Shown here: piece by piece, positions 36,023 through 45,706 of the stretch | How positions within the stretch are numbered: position 1 is the stretch's first letter | How the letters are laid out: each line of letters begins with the position of its first letter | Assembly (NCBI RefSeq): GCF_049319665.1 | Contig: NZ_JBMOUD010000004.1 | Coordinates: 124,001-188,000 of the forward strand | DNA from: JBMOUD01 sp049319665 | GTDB taxonomy: Bacteria; Pseudomonadota; Gammaproteobacteria; Enterobacterales; Enterobacteriaceae | DNA length: 64,000 nucleotides | Reading direction: 5' to 3' | The notes under the pieces: generated by a model | Databases searched by the model: none | What the model was told of the DNA's origin: nothing | Seen by the model: only the letters and a program-made list of their open reading frames with translations | Translations under genes and position numbers: made by a program

Positions 36023-36157
36023 GTTATTTCCCCAAGTAACAACTCAAAAGAGTGATGTAAAGTCTAGCCTGACTATCAAACAATTCCTGAGAACTCTTAG
36101 AGAAAATCATCAAAAAATAATCGTTTTTCCATTGAAAAATAGTAAGGAAATAGATGA

Positions 36158-36194
36158 AAAAAGGGGGGCTATGCAGGGATGAAATGTGCCCCCG
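36158..36194 (-). terminator. Rho-independent terminator after the aldehyde dehydrogenase
   Basis: GGGGGC (36164-36169) pairs with GCCCCC (36188-36193). Read on the minus strand, the stem is followed by TTTTTT. It lies 36 bases after the aldehyde dehydrogenase stop. Confidence 0.8.
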
Positions 36195-36229
36195 GAAGAC
36201 ATCTTCGCAGAGGCATTTCTTTAAAAAAG

Positions 36230-37702
36230 CTAGAACGGATATTGTAGTGGCGTACGTTGAATCGTTACCCAACGATCCTCAGTATAGGAAGCAACGCTCC
36301 ATTCCCCATTAAATCGACCTAACCCGCTGTTTTTAACACCACCAAACATATTGAACGGGCTATCGTTGACCGTAATATCATTGATATGCACCATACCGGC
36401 TTCAATCTGCATAGATAATTGCAGCGCTCGGCCTTCATCTTTAGAAAAAATCGCGCTGCTCAGACCATATGACGTATTGTTAGCCATCTGTACCGCATGC
36501 CGATCGTTTTCTGAAATGAAGATCTGTGCGATCGGGCTAAAGAGTTCCGTTTGTGCCAAGGGTGAATCTTCAGGCACAGGCGCGAAAACGTGAGGAGGAA
36601 GCACTTGTCCCTGAGCCTCGCCACCCAACAACTGTCGTAAACCGGATGCTTTGGCTTGTGCTACCAATGCTTGCGCAGCTTGTAACTGACGGGCATTAAT
36701 CAGTGGACCAATCACTGTATCCGCTTCTTTAGGATCGCCAAATTTCAAACGAGAAACGTGCTCGACAAACAACCCCGTGAACTCTTCATAGCGGTTTTTA
36801 TCGACGATAATACGATTAGTACTCATGCACACTTGCCCTTGGTGCAAGAAGCGCCCCATCACCGCAGCACGTACAGCCTGCTCTATATCGGCATCATCAA
36901 GTACCAATAGCGGCGAGTTCCCCCCCAATTCCAGAGCAATATGTTTTAACGTTGGGCTGTTTGCGACACGGCTGGCGATCGCTCTGCCCGCTCTTTCTGA
37001 GCCGGTAAAAGAGAGAAAGCGCGCCACAGGGTGCAGCGTAAAAGCATCGCCAATAACAGGAATATCCCCGTTAACCACATTGAGTAAGCCATCTGGCAAA
37101 CCGGCTTCTTGGTAAATTTTCGCCAGCAGTAAACCGCCGCAAATTGGTGTCTCTTCTGAAGGTTTAATTACCACGGCGTTGCCTAATGCCAAAGCGGGCG
37201 CTGCGGAACGATTGCTAAGATGCAATGGTACATTCCACGGGCTTATTACACTCACAACACCGAGCGGCACACGATAGACACGGCTCTCTTTTCCCGGCAC
37301 ATTAATCGGCATTATGCGGCCTTCAACCCGCATCGGCAGCTCAGCGGCTTCCATCATGCCCGCACGCGTCGCGGCCCATTCCGCATTGGCTTTAGTATGG
37401 GTTCCGCCCGTTTCTCGGATGATCAAGTCAACAATATCTGCACGGTATTGATCCATGACGATCGCTGCGCGATGAAATACTGCGCTTCTTTCGGACGGCA
37501 GTTTACTTGCCCACGATTTCTGAGCTTGTTCTGCTACGCTGAAAGCTTCATTTACATCATCCAGGCTGGCGGTAAGAAATTCCGCAAGGAGGCTATTGTC
37601 ATAAGGATCGCTAACCTTCAACACATCTCCCTGACGACCAGCACGATGCTGACCGGCGATAAATTGCCCCAAGAATCCTGATGTCGAGATAAAGTTACTC
37701 AT
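36230..37702 (-). CDS. NAD(P)-dependent aldehyde dehydrogenase (benzaldehyde/vanillin type)
   Basis: The 490-residue cytoplasmic enzyme oxidises an aldehyde to the acid. Motifs are VISPWNVPLHLSNRSAAPAL, VVIKPSEETPICGG, SFTGSERAGRAIA (cofactor site), the glutamate motif LKHIALELGGNSPLLV and the catalytic cysteine in FLHQGQVCMSTNRIIV. The ending MFGGVKNSGLGRFNGEW is typical. Overall it looks most like aromatic aldehyde dehydrogenases, but the substrate is not decided. The ATG is preceded by AGAGGA. The IclR regulator lies 100 bases upstream on the same strand and probably controls it. Confidence 0.88.
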   Translation of the reverse strand: MSNFISTSGFLGQFIAGQHRAGRQGDVLKVSDPYDNSLLAEFLTASLDDVNEAFSVAEQAQKSWASKLPSERSAVFHRAAIVMDQYRADIVDLIIRETGGTHTKANAEWAATRAGMMEAAELPMRVEGRIMPINVPGKESRVYRVPLGVVSVISPWNVPLHLSNRSAAPALALGNAVVIKPSEETPICGGLLLAKIYQEAGLPDGLLNVVNGDIPVIGDAFTLHPVARFLSFTGSERAGRAIASRVANSPTLKHIALELGGNSPLLVLDDADIEQAVRAAVMGRFLHQGQVCMSTNRIIVDKNRYEEFTGLFVEHVSRLKFGDPKEADTVIGPLINARQLQAAQALVAQAKASGLRQLLGGEAQGQVLPPHVFAPVPEDSPLAQTELFSPIAQIFISENDRHAVQMANNTSYGLSSAIFSKDEGRALQLSMQIEAGMVHINDITVNDSPFNMFGGVKNSGLGRFNGEWSVASYTEDRWVTIQRTPLQYPF

Positions 37703-37802
37703 GTGATTGTCCTCTGATGATAAATTGCGTAGTCGATCTGTGCTCTTGTTTTCGCCTCTAAGGTATTCACCAATATGCGCGCGTAATAAGCGGCTTAAGA
37801 TA

Positions 37803-38550
37803 CTAACGAGAAGGTTTTTCTAGCAGAGCTTCGATGCGTAAGCCGGTTTGTAACAATGCTGATGTCACTTGAGCGTCGGTAACGTTACTATGCCGCTTTA
37901 ACACCACACTCAAACTCCCCAACAACTCCTTTCCTTGATAAATAGCCATTGCCCAACCACACGCACCAGGATCGACTTCTTCTTCAGCGCGGAGTATCCG
38001 TTGCGTGCGCCACTGAGCGAGTAAGGTATGTAATGGTTCAGATGAAACCGGTAATCCTGCCTGATTTAAAGCATCGGATTCATGTTTCAGTATTGTTTCG
38101 ACTGCCGCGGGTTCCAGGTTTGCCAACATGACTTTTGATGTCGCTCCATAAAACAGCGGCATTGCTCTACCACGCTCATAACTAATTGTTTTAGGTGAGT
38201 TTGTACCTTGTTCTTCATAGATACATAACGCTTTCATATCGTGCAGTCGGCACAGCAATACGCTGCCAGACGTTTTACGAGACAATTGTTTAATCAAACC
38301 AATTGATAGTGTGAGTAGCGGGTCATGTAAACGAACTAAGCGATCGAGTTGCATTATCGCAGGCCCTAAAACATAACTACCGCTAGAGGCAACGTCGAGT
38401 AATCCGTTTGCCTTTAAATCGTTAATACAGCGATAAGCCGTCGCTCGCGAGATATCAAGTAAAGAGACAATATCTTCTGCGCATAACGCCGGACGCTCTG
38501 GGGTAAAAAGTTGCAAAATAGCTAGAGTTCGTTGTGTTCGTGACATCATG
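37803..38550 (-). CDS. IclR-family transcriptional regulator
   Basis: About 248 residues from the ATG at 38550 (MMSRTQRTLAILQLF); a GGA lies five bases before it, whereas the longer frame to 38573 has no ribosome site. The winged helix-turn-helix is at residues 10-65 (LCAEDIVSLLDISRATAYRCINDL). The IclR effector domain follows (LLTLSIGLIKQLSRKTSGSVLL, RGRAMPLFYGATSKVMLANL). The family usually senses small aromatic or carboxylic compounds. It sits between the MFS permease and the aldehyde dehydrogenase, all on the minus strand, which suggests a small catabolic unit. Confidence 0.88.
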
Positions 38551-38766
38551 AATTCCGCAAATTCGTTGCGCATGCTTTACGCATCTGACCTGAATGGCGG
38601 CCATCATTAGCCCTTCCCCAAAAAAACGCAAAAATGATTCTCAGAAACTGAGAATATTTAAGAAAAAATATCGGCGATAACAATGGCGCGCCTGAAGGAA
38701 AGAATATTTAGTTCATCACCATACAATTCCCTCTACGATGCCCACCCAAAATAACCATATATAAAT

Positions 38767-39927
38767 TCAATCTGTAGAAAGCGTAAGAGACGGTAATAGT
38801 GCTAACGAGACGACGCCGACAATGAGCGCGCCAATCGGCAATATACTAATGCTGGCAGCCGAGCACTGTAAAAACGCCCCCGCGAGGGCTGGGCCAATTG
38901 CCATTCCACCACCAATTACCAGATTAATACTGTTCATTAATTTGCCGTTATTATCCAACCCCGCAACACGGGCCAAAATAAAGGGCACGCCAAAATTCCA
39001 GGCAAAAACGAACATCACCGCGCCGAGACTAAAACGCACCATCGTAGAAACCTGACTGAGCATCAAAAGACTGGCTGCTAGTAACCCATAACTGAGCCAG
39101 ATAAGGCGATTAGCACGTATGCGCTGCCCAACGAGCGAGGCAATGCCAGTAGCAATAATGCCAAATATCGACGCGGTGGCTAACACTTGCCCACGTTGAA
39201 CAATAGTGAGTCCTGCGCCCGCCGCAATGGTACCCATAAATGTCCAGACGGCACTAATGCTGATGTAAAACGCTAATACCGCCAGCACCGCACACCACTT
39301 TTTGCCATGATTTGTCGGTCTAAGGGGAACAGACTCGGCGACATTAACCTGAAATCGCACCGGGAATGCCCGCAACAAAGGCAGGCAGCAAAACATCATA
39401 ATGGCCAGAATCAGGTAGATAATCATCAGCCCAAAGTGGGCGAATAACAGAGGTAAAAGCAACAATCCCAGCGCACCAAGCGTCAATTGCCCAAACATCC
39501 AAAAAGCATAAGCACGGCTGGGATTCGCCGTGCTGGCAGCACAGGTAATGCATAAAATCATTAAAGTGCCACCAGACAACGACGTGACAAAACGTAGGGT
39601 TAGCAGTGCCGGATAATTCACTGTCCAGGCGGCAATCAACGCGGAGACAAGATTACCGAGGATAAAAATACCGGTCGCGATAACCGCTACCCTGCGCCAA
39701 TTGATTCGACTCATCCACCACCAGGCGGGCAACGTCGCTAAACTCATGCCGCCTAACTCGGCAGAAAACAACATGCCGATATGCACTGGAGATAACCGCC
39801 AGGCACTGGCAAGTTGCCCAGCAAGGGCCGGTGCCATCATCAATACACCAGGCGCGAGTGCCGCAAATAAAGTAATAGCCACCAGTAACTTTCCTGAACC
39901 ATTGGAAATTTTATGATCGGTAAGCAT
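38767..39927 (-). CDS. MFS permease
   Basis: The 386-residue inner-membrane protein has twelve predicted helices. The central A-type loops are present (WWMSRINWRRVAVIATGIF and LVGQRIRANRLIWLSYGL), as is the characteristic Gly/Pro-rich helix LAPGVLMMAPALAGQLA. The ATG has an AAGGGTAA ribosome site. It lies 190 bases before the IclR regulator, which probably controls it. Substrate unknown; a carboxylate or aromatic acid would fit the neighbouring aldehyde dehydrogenase. Confidence 0.8.
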   Translation of the reverse strand: MLTDHKISNGSGKLLVAITLFAALAPGVLMMAPALAGQLASAWRLSPVHIGMLFSAELGGMSLATLPAWWWMSRINWRRVAVIATGIFILGNLVSALIAAWTVNYPALLTLRFVTSLSGGTLMILCITCAASTANPSRAYAFWMFGQLTLGALGLLLLPLLFAHFGLMIIYLILAIMMFCCLPLLRAFPVRFQVNVAESVPLRPTNHGKKWCAVLAVLAFYISISAVWTFMGTIAAGAGLTIVQRGQVLATASIFGIIATGIASLVGQRIRANRLIWLSYGLLAASLLMLSQVSTMVRFSLGAVMFVFAWNFGVPFILARVAGLDNNGKLMNSINLVIGGGMAIGPALAGAFLQCSAASISILPIGALIVGVVSLALLPSLTLSTD

Positions 39928-40159
39928 GGTTTACCCTTCATAGTTGGCGGTATCGCGACGAGTAAAACCGATGCGGCCCGCACGAGAGTGAACCCCCAAG
40001 CTAGCAACATGAACATATTAATAATGTGATTTATTCTGCAATAAACGAGGTAGCAATTGAGATGGGAGGAGTGGTTAAAAAATACAACGAATTTTTATTA
40101 ACATGTAAATAGATATCAAATTAAATACTCAACGCTAGCTGACATTGCTCGACTCGCAG

Positions 40160-41209
40160 TTAGTGCCTGATTTGTCCTTGAGCATGTCGCAGCCTGAGTC
40201 TGGCTGGCAGCCAGCGCTGTAACTCACCTGTTTTGTGCTCTTCAATCAGACTGAAAATCATCTCAAAACAGTTCCATGCTAACAGTCGCTCGTCTTGCAC
40301 CACGGTATCAATCATCACCGACAGCGAATCATATAAATAGTGATCGTCAAAGCTACACAAATGAATATCAGTATTTAATAAATCGTGGCGACTTAAATAG
40401 CGTAATACTCCTTCCTGCAACGCACCTGACGCACAAAATAGCGCCTGTGGCACACGGCCTAAACGAGAATACAATTCGGAAAACATCTCGTAACCAGAGC
40501 GGGCATCATAATGGCCGTGGTGGATCCATTCTGGATTAAAGGCTAATCCCGCCTCCGCCAACCCGCGTTGATAGCCTTCCAGACGATCGCGAGTCAGCGA
40601 AATACGTGGCGGACCAGCAAAGAAATAAAATTCGTCATAACCTTGGCCTGCCACAGCAGCGACCAGTTTAGCCGTCGATTCGATAGATTCAGAGATAACC
40701 AGCGGCAGCGTTGACTCTCCCAAATGGCGATCAAAAAGTACCACCGGGAGTTGCTGACTAATCTTTTGATATTCGCTATCGCTTAACAGACAAGATGAGA
40801 CGATAAGTCCATCAACCTGACGCTGGATTAAATTATTGACCGCCAGCGTTTCCTGGCTGGCATTCTCATCGCTACAGGCGATCAGCAGTTGCAAGCCTGC
40901 ATCACGGCATAAGGTTTCAAGTTCATGAGAAAACAGGGCAAAACTGTGATTAGAAATCTCTGGCACTACTAACCCAAGGGTATTACTGCGGGAAGAACTC
41001 AGTGAACGAGCGTGAATACTCGGCTGGTAATGCTCCTGACGAGCAATTTCCATAACCCGAGCACGCGTATCCGTCGACACACGCAATTCCTTGCCTCGGC
41101 CGTTAAGCACTAGACTTGCGGTAGACTTTGATACACCAGCCAAGCGCGCAATATCATTAATTGTGACGCGTTTTGTTTTATTCACTGTTTTTAAAATATT
41201 GAGATGCAA
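40160..41209 (-). CDS. scrR: ScrR-type sucrose operon repressor (LacI family)
   Basis: The 349-residue protein has the LacI helix-turn-helix (VTINDIARLAGVSKSTASLV) and long identity with ScrR of enteric sucrose operons: LNGRGKELRVSTDTRARVM, HYQPSIHARSLS, RSNTLGLVVPEISNHSFALF, ELETLCRDAGLQLLI, FDDHYLYDSLSVMIDTVVQD. ScrR responds to fructose or fructose 1-phosphate. It lies directly downstream of scrY, with no scrA (sucrose PTS) or scrB (invertase) gene between them. A perfect 12-bp palindrome at 41299-41310 lies upstream of its start and may be its own operator. The first ten residues before VTINDIAR may be extra; an internal start is possible. Confidence 0.88.
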   Translation of the reverse strand: MHLNILKTVNKTKRVTINDIARLAGVSKSTASLVLNGRGKELRVSTDTRARVMEIARQEHYQPSIHARSLSSSRSNTLGLVVPEISNHSFALFSHELETLCRDAGLQLLIACSDENASQETLAVNNLIQRQVDGLIVSSCLLSDSEYQKISQQLPVVLFDRHLGESTLPLVISESIESTAKLVAAVAGQGYDEFYFFAGPPRISLTRDRLEGYQRGLAEAGLAFNPEWIHHGHYDARSGYEMFSELYSRLGRVPQALFCASGALQEGVLRYLSRHDLLNTDIHLCSFDDHYLYDSLSVMIDTVVQDERLLAWNCFEMIFSLIEEHKTGELQRWLPARLRLRHAQGQIRH

Positions 41210-41298
41210 TATTTTAATTCTATCACGACATCCTCTAACCTCCAGTAAAGCAACGTAATTTAGCTTTTTTCATTCATTTTAAGATATTAGATGAAACG

Positions 41299-41310
41299 GG
41301 GAACGTTCCC
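41299..41310. promoter_or_regulatory. Palindromic operator candidate upstream of scrR
   Basis: GGGAACGTTCCC is a perfect 12-bp palindrome with the central CpG usual for LacI/GalR operators. It lies about 90 bases upstream of the scrR start and in the downstream region of scrY. Confidence 0.55.
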
Positions 41311-41385
41311 ACATTCCCGGCAAAAAAAAACCACCGGGGATTTTATTTAAATGGGATCGTTCTCCTGCTATTTCTTATTAATTAT

Positions 41386-42987
41386 TTAGAACCAAAGTTC
41401 CATCTGTACACCAAAGTTCATCTCACCACCGGCGGTAAATCCGCTGCTGCCAAAGGCATCGTTGCTGGCGTAATGATCAAGTGATGAGTTCCAATCCATC
41501 CAGCTGGCGAAGAAGCGAATTTCAGGTCGGCTATAGAAGTCGCCAATATCACCCACTTTGAAGGTCGGTGCAAACGTCAGCTTATAGAAACCGCCATTGA
41601 CGCTTTGACGATCGTTGAACCCTTTAGGATCAAGGTTCATGTATTGGTAGCTACCTTCATAAGCCAGCGCAAAGTTATCGGTAATTTTTTGGATAAAGCG
41701 CGCATTGAATGTTGCCCAACGATATTGGTCGCCTTTGATATAGCGGTCTTTACTGTCTTGGGCGAGGATAACCGGTGCAAAGCTCCAGGTATCATTAAGG
41801 CGTGTAGTACCGTAGGTCGCTAAACGTAAGGTATTCGCGTCTTCGAGCAGGTTGCCATCGGCGCCAACGCTTTTCACTTCCGCACCTAATCCATGACCGT
41901 ACAGTAACGCGACTTTAGAGGTACCATCACGTAAGCCATAGAAATCGTCGCCATGGTAAGCCACCAACGCATGCACACCGGTATCACCGGCATTATTGCT
42001 GCGAACAATGGTGTCATTCACTCGCTCATCATTCTCTTTGGCGCGTAATCCACTCAACATAAACTGGAACGGACCAACAAAGTTATTGCTGGTGACGATG
42101 TAGTTCTCAATAGTGTCATTGATCCCCTCTATATCACCGAAGTTACGTCCGTAAATGGATAAGTTACTTTTAAAATTGTCATTCCATTTCACGTCGTAAA
42201 TACCGCCGCCGGTCCCGGCCAGGAACACGATATCGGAGTCGAGCCAGTGGATATCGAAGTTATCGCGGTCGAAGCGTTTACCGGCCCACAATGTACTGTC
42301 TTTAAATACGCCGGTGAAGGTCGGTAAGCTACCCAGCTCAACAAACGCCTGGCGCACGTTCAGGCTGCTGGTGTCGCCGGTCCAGTCGTTAAAGCTCTCT
42401 TGGCCGTCAGCCAGCATGACTTTGTAACGAGTGGTTGCGCCGTTATCGAGCTTGGTTTTATGTTCGAAACTGAGTTCAACGTAGGTATTGTTTTCATTAC
42501 CCAAGCGTCCTACCGCTCCGCCGGTTTCTCCTGCTGGTGTCAGATAAGGGCCACTTTTGGTGCCCGCAGCAGAATCATTGGCGATTAACCCAGAACGTGC
42601 ATAGCCGTGGAATTCAAAGCCTTCTGCGATCTCGGCGACTTTTTTCTCGGTTGGCGTTAACGTCGGAGCGGCGACCGGTGTTGCTGCTGCTACGGTCGTG
42701 GTTGGCACAGGAGCAGGCACATTAACCGTCTGAGCAACCGGAGGATTTTCACGTAATGCGCGAACTTGCTGGGCATTTTCCTTTGACTGTTTAGTCAGCA
42801 ATTGCACATTCTGTTCAGCTTTCTTGGCACGATTTTCAGCATCTGTTGCGCGTTGTTCTGCCGCCTCCAGGCGTTTTTCCATAAGTGCCAGACGAGCTTC
42901 AATACTGTCTGATGTGGTATCGGCGAAGGCGGAAGTCTGGTTTGTGAGTGTTAGGGCAATAGTAAGGGCAAGAAGACTTTTTCTCAT
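41386..42987 (-). CDS. scrY: Sucrose porin ScrY (LamB superfamily)
   Basis: The 533-residue outer-membrane protein has a signal peptide (about 1-22) and an N-terminal coiled coil (SIEARLALMEKRLEAAEQRA). A Pro/Ala-rich linker follows, then an 18-strand LamB-type barrel starting near 125 (GFEFHGYARSGLIANDSAAG, LWAGKRFDRDNFDIHWLDSD, VVFLAGTGGGIYDVKWND-like segment). It ends in FGVQMELWF. It is somewhat longer than the roughly 505-residue reference ScrY because of a longer Ala/Pro/Thr linker. It permits diffusion of sucrose and other sugars. Candidate operator halves AACCGGTT (43046-43053) and AACCTGGTT (43026-43034) lie just upstream. Confidence 0.9.
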   Translation of the reverse strand: MRKSLLALTIALTLTNQTSAFADTTSDSIEARLALMEKRLEAAEQRATDAENRAKKAEQNVQLLTKQSKENAQQVRALRENPPVAQTVNVPAPVPTTTVAAATPVAAPTLTPTEKKVAEIAEGFEFHGYARSGLIANDSAAGTKSGPYLTPAGETGGAVGRLGNENNTYVELSFEHKTKLDNGATTRYKVMLADGQESFNDWTGDTSSLNVRQAFVELGSLPTFTGVFKDSTLWAGKRFDRDNFDIHWLDSDIVFLAGTGGGIYDVKWNDNFKSNLSIYGRNFGDIEGINDTIENYIVTSNNFVGPFQFMLSGLRAKENDERVNDTIVRSNNAGDTGVHALVAYHGDDFYGLRDGTSKVALLYGHGLGAEVKSVGADGNLLEDANTLRLATYGTTRLNDTWSFAPVILAQDSKDRYIKGDQYRWATFNARFIQKITDNFALAYEGSYQYMNLDPKGFNDRQSVNGGFYKLTFAPTFKVGDIGDFYSRPEIRFFASWMDWNSSLDHYASNDAFGSSGFTAGGEMNFGVQMELWF

Positions 42988-43025
42988 GATTTAATACTCT
43001 TGAGGGATATCGTTATTATTAGGTC

Positions 43026-43053
43026 AACCTGGTTCTTCTTAGCTAAACCGGTT
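43026..43053. promoter_or_regulatory. Possible ScrR operator region upstream of scrY
   Basis: Two palindromic or near-palindromic sites, AACCTGGTT (43026-43034) and AACCGGTT (43046-43053), lie 20 bases apart in the 5' region of scrY. A CRP-like site (TGTGATGCAGTTAGCA, 43118-43133) lies upstream of them. Confidence 0.4.
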
Positions 43054-43249
43054 CGATAGCAGAGTATTAGAAATAAAATGTAATAACCAAACATTGTTGT
43101 TAACGCAATTTTGTTATTGTGATGCAGTTAGCAATTCGTGTCATTTTTGCAAAAAGCTAAACCGAATTAGCCAATAAAAGGATAGAAAAAGTGAGGGATA
43201 GCGCGGGTTAAGCCCACTTGCTCAGCGCCGTGACTATTTCTCTCCCCCG

Positions 43250-44587
43250 CTATTCATTGGTGGGAGTTTGCTGCTTCTGACGCCAGTTCAGCAGTGGCGT
43301 CACCGTTAAGCCATGAACCAACACGCTGGCGACGACCAGCGTCAAGGCAATATCAGCCATGCGATTGCCTTCGGCACCGGCCATGCCGTGGGTATAGGCG
43401 TAAGCGATATAGTTGATACTGCCGATACCGCGGATCCCCAGCCAGCCGATCATCAACCTTCTGACTCGCGGCGCACCGCTGCCAATAGTCGTCAGATAGA
43501 CAGATAGCGGGCGGATCACGATGAAAAGTAGCGCCGCCATCAGCAGGCCAATGGGATCCCAGTGCTGAGAGAGTGTGACCCCCAGCACCACAATAATCGC
43601 CGCCGCAAACAGTCGCTCGATAGTATCACCGAAGGAAAGCGCATCGCCGACCACCAGCCCCATCGACTTGGCCGGACTGCTGTCTGAAAACGAATGGCGG
43701 CTATGCGGATTTATTAGCTCTTCAGCGGGTGGGAAATAGTTATCTTCTGATTCTTCTGGGGGATGTCGGCCAACGACCCGCAGCTCGGCACGCCGCAGAC
43801 CTACGCCTGCGGCAAAGGCGGCTAAAAAGCCGGAAGCATCGATGCTTTGTGCCGCCGCATAACTCAGGGCAATCAGTGATAACGCGATAAAATCACTGGG
43901 GGCGATATCGCCCTGCGAATGACGAAAACGGGTCGCTAACAGTCCAATTAAACGCCCAAGCCCATAGCCAACTCCCAGACCGCCGAGCAGTGCCCAGACG
44001 ACATCTACCAGTGCCCAATGTCCCCATTGCCATGCTGAAAGCGGTTCGCTATTGGTCATCAATAGCAGCGCTAACATCAGGATAGGCAAGGCTGTGCCAT
44101 CATTCATCCCCGCTTCGCTCGAGAGTGACACCCGCAAATGATCCTCATCGCGCGCATCATTTACCGAGATCAAACTGGCAAGCACCGGATCGGTTGGGGC
44201 GACGATGGCACCGAAAGCCAACGCCATCGGCCAGGAAAATCCGAGCAGGTAATGCGCCACCAGCATCACGCCCAATACCGTTAGCAACATGCCGGGAAAC
44301 GCTAATAACACGCCCATACGCCAACCGTGGGTACGGAAAGGAATACGTAGTTTCAGACCGGTGATAAACAGCGAGGCCGCCATGGCGATTTCAGTCAATC
44401 GTCCGGTCAAATCCGAATGCGCCACAATATCAATGTGCAGCAGATCCAATACCCAAGGACCACAAACGATACCGGCTGCCAGATAGATACCAAATGACGT
44501 TAGCGGGCTGCGATGGATCCAGCCCGATGCTAATGACATTAACAGTAATAGGCCGCCGACGGCCGCTGTCCATCCGAGGAAACTCAT
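43250..44587 (-). CDS. CPA1-family Na+/H+ (monovalent cation/proton) antiporter
   Basis: About 445 residues from ATG 44587 (MSFLGWTAAVGGLLLL), chosen for its GGAGAG site; a longer frame reaches 44623. It has about twelve membrane helices. Signature regions are FGAIVAPTDPVLASLISV (the aspartate pair of the ion site), SLSSEAGMNDGTALPILML and SGFLAAFAAGVGLRR. CPA1 members exchange Na+ or K+ for H+ to control pH and salt. A cytosolic loop near 275-315 is rich in Pro/Glu (HPPEESEDNYFPPAEE). Neighbours are unrelated. Confidence 0.88.
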   Translation of the reverse strand: MSFLGWTAAVGGLLLLMSLASGWIHRSPLTSFGIYLAAGIVCGPWVLDLLHIDIVAHSDLTGRLTEIAMAASLFITGLKLRIPFRTHGWRMGVLLAFPGMLLTVLGVMLVAHYLLGFSWPMALAFGAIVAPTDPVLASLISVNDARDEDHLRVSLSSEAGMNDGTALPILMLALLLMTNSEPLSAWQWGHWALVDVVWALLGGLGVGYGLGRLIGLLATRFRHSQGDIAPSDFIALSLIALSYAAAQSIDASGFLAAFAAGVGLRRAELRVVGRHPPEESEDNYFPPAEELINPHSRHSFSDSSPAKSMGLVVGDALSFGDTIERLFAAAIIVVLGVTLSQHWDPIGLLMAALLFIVIRPLSVYLTTIGSGAPRVRRLMIGWLGIRGIGSINYIAYAYTHGMAGAEGNRMADIALTLVVASVLVHGLTVTPLLNWRQKQQTPTNE

Positions 44588-44676
44588 TAATCTCTCCGAA
44601 GTGTAGATGAATGACCACGTCATTATTCCGCTACCACGGGGGGTTATGTCGGTGCGGTGTGGGTTCGGTCGCTGCG

Positions 44677-44714
44677 CGATAAAAGCTCTCGGCGTACACC
44701 GAGAGCTTTTATCG
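44677..44714 (-). terminator. Terminator after the OsmC gene
   Basis: A perfect 16-bp stem (CGATAAAAGCTCTCGG 44677-44692, complement 44699-44714) with a six-base loop lies 17 bases after the OsmC stop. It can work in both directions. Confidence 0.85.
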
Positions 44715-44731
44715 CCATCACGTCGAGGGTT

Positions 44732-45163
44732 TTAATTCTTGAGCTGATAATCCAGGGTGATGTCAGCTTTTAGCAATTTCGACACCGGGCAATTCTCTTT
44801 GGCCTGATGAATGATTTTATCGAACGCCGCTTTTTCAATACCGGGCAGATGAACATGGCTTTGTAGCGCGATCTTGGTGATCGCAAAGCCGCCATCCACT
44901 TTGTCGAGCGAAACATCAGCGGTGGTATCGATACTTTGTGGGATATGTCCGGCCTCGCCGAGCATCAAAGATAGCGCCATCGAAAAACAGGCCGCATGCG
45001 CCGCGCCAATCAGCTCTTCAGGATTCGAGCCGGGTTTACCTTCAAAGCGGGTGTTAAAGCCATAAGGATGTTGTTCTAAAGCGCCGCTTTCCGTTGAAAT
45101 CGTGCCTTTACCTTTCTTAATGTCGCCTTCCCAGTGAGCCTGTCCTTTCTTATGAATGGTCAT
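44732..45163 (-). CDS. osmC: OsmC-family peroxiredoxin
   Basis: 143 residues from ATG 45163 (MTIHKKGQAHWEGDIKKGKG), chosen because of the GGAGGAAAC ribosome site; a longer frame has no support. The catalytic cysteines lie in GAAHAACFSMALSLML (peroxidatic) and AKENCPVSKLL (resolving). The protein reduces organic hydroperoxides and is usually induced by osmotic shock and in stationary phase. Length is typical of OsmC, and it forms a dimer with active sites at the interface. Confidence 0.92.
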   Translation of the reverse strand: MTIHKKGQAHWEGDIKKGKGTISTESGALEQHPYGFNTRFEGKPGSNPEELIGAAHAACFSMALSLMLGEAGHIPQSIDTTADVSLDKVDGGFAITKIALQSHVHLPGIEKAAFDKIIHQAKENCPVSKLLKADITLDYQLKN

Positions 45164-45299
45164 TGTTTCCTCCGGTTTGCTGTACATGTAGAGTAAGTGT
45201 AGACAGGAACTGGCACGATGATCTGGGGAAAGCTCTGAATATCAGATGTTCAGGCGGTTAACCGGAGCGTAATAATTTTCTAAAAAGTGGAGAGAAACG

Positions 45300-45479
45300 A
45301 TGTTTAAAGCCCAAGATATTATTCAGTCAAAAACCGGTGGTCCAAAAATGGTCGTGCTGCGTGTCGAAGGGGAAACCTTATGGAGTGCGCGCCTTGATGA
45401 CGCCGAGCAGAAAGAAATTAACGTCGCCGCTGACAGCGTCAATCTGTATCACGAAGAGGGTGATTTTGGCGTCTGCTAA
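45300..45479 (+). CDS. yodC: YodC-like small protein (DUF2158)
   Basis: A 59-residue protein, MFKAQDIIQSKTGGPKMVVL..., ends in EEGDFGVC. It matches the YodC/DUF2158 family, with the conserved start IIQSKTGGPKMVV and short length (about 60). The ATG follows a GGAGAG site. Function is not established. It stands on the opposite strand to OsmC and is followed by a hairpin. Confidence 0.85.
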   Translation: MFKAQDIIQSKTGGPKMVVLRVEGETLWSARLDDAEQKEINVAADSVNLYHEEGDFGVC

Positions 45480-45490
45480 TCCAATAGCAA

Positions 45491-45661
45491 GAGCGGCTTG
45501 ATTAGCCGCTCAGACTGCTGACAAAGTCCGTTATTAGGGAAAGTAAACCGTTGGGGTCGTAGCGAGCTTGCTCGCCGGAGCGCCCCTAGGATTACTAAGC
45601 CCGTGTATCTCGATATACCAGACAACTTTGTCATCAAACTCAGCGGCTTGATTAGCCGCTC
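45491..45661. repeat. Intergenic element with terminal inverted repeats and two identical hairpins
   Basis: The stem-loop GAGCGGCTTGATTAGCCGCTC occurs at 45491-45511 (8-bp stem, loop TGATT), and its core AGCGGCTTGATTAGCCGCT recurs at 45642-45660. Between them, GCTGACAAAG and a partly complementary ACTTTGTCATC face each other across about 130 bases. The first hairpin may end the yodC transcript and the second the ACT gene; the whole looks like a small inserted palindromic element. Confidence 0.5.
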
Positions 45662-45706
45662 TTAATAGCCTGTATTCAATTATCAATTAAAGATAATTAA
45701 TATTGA

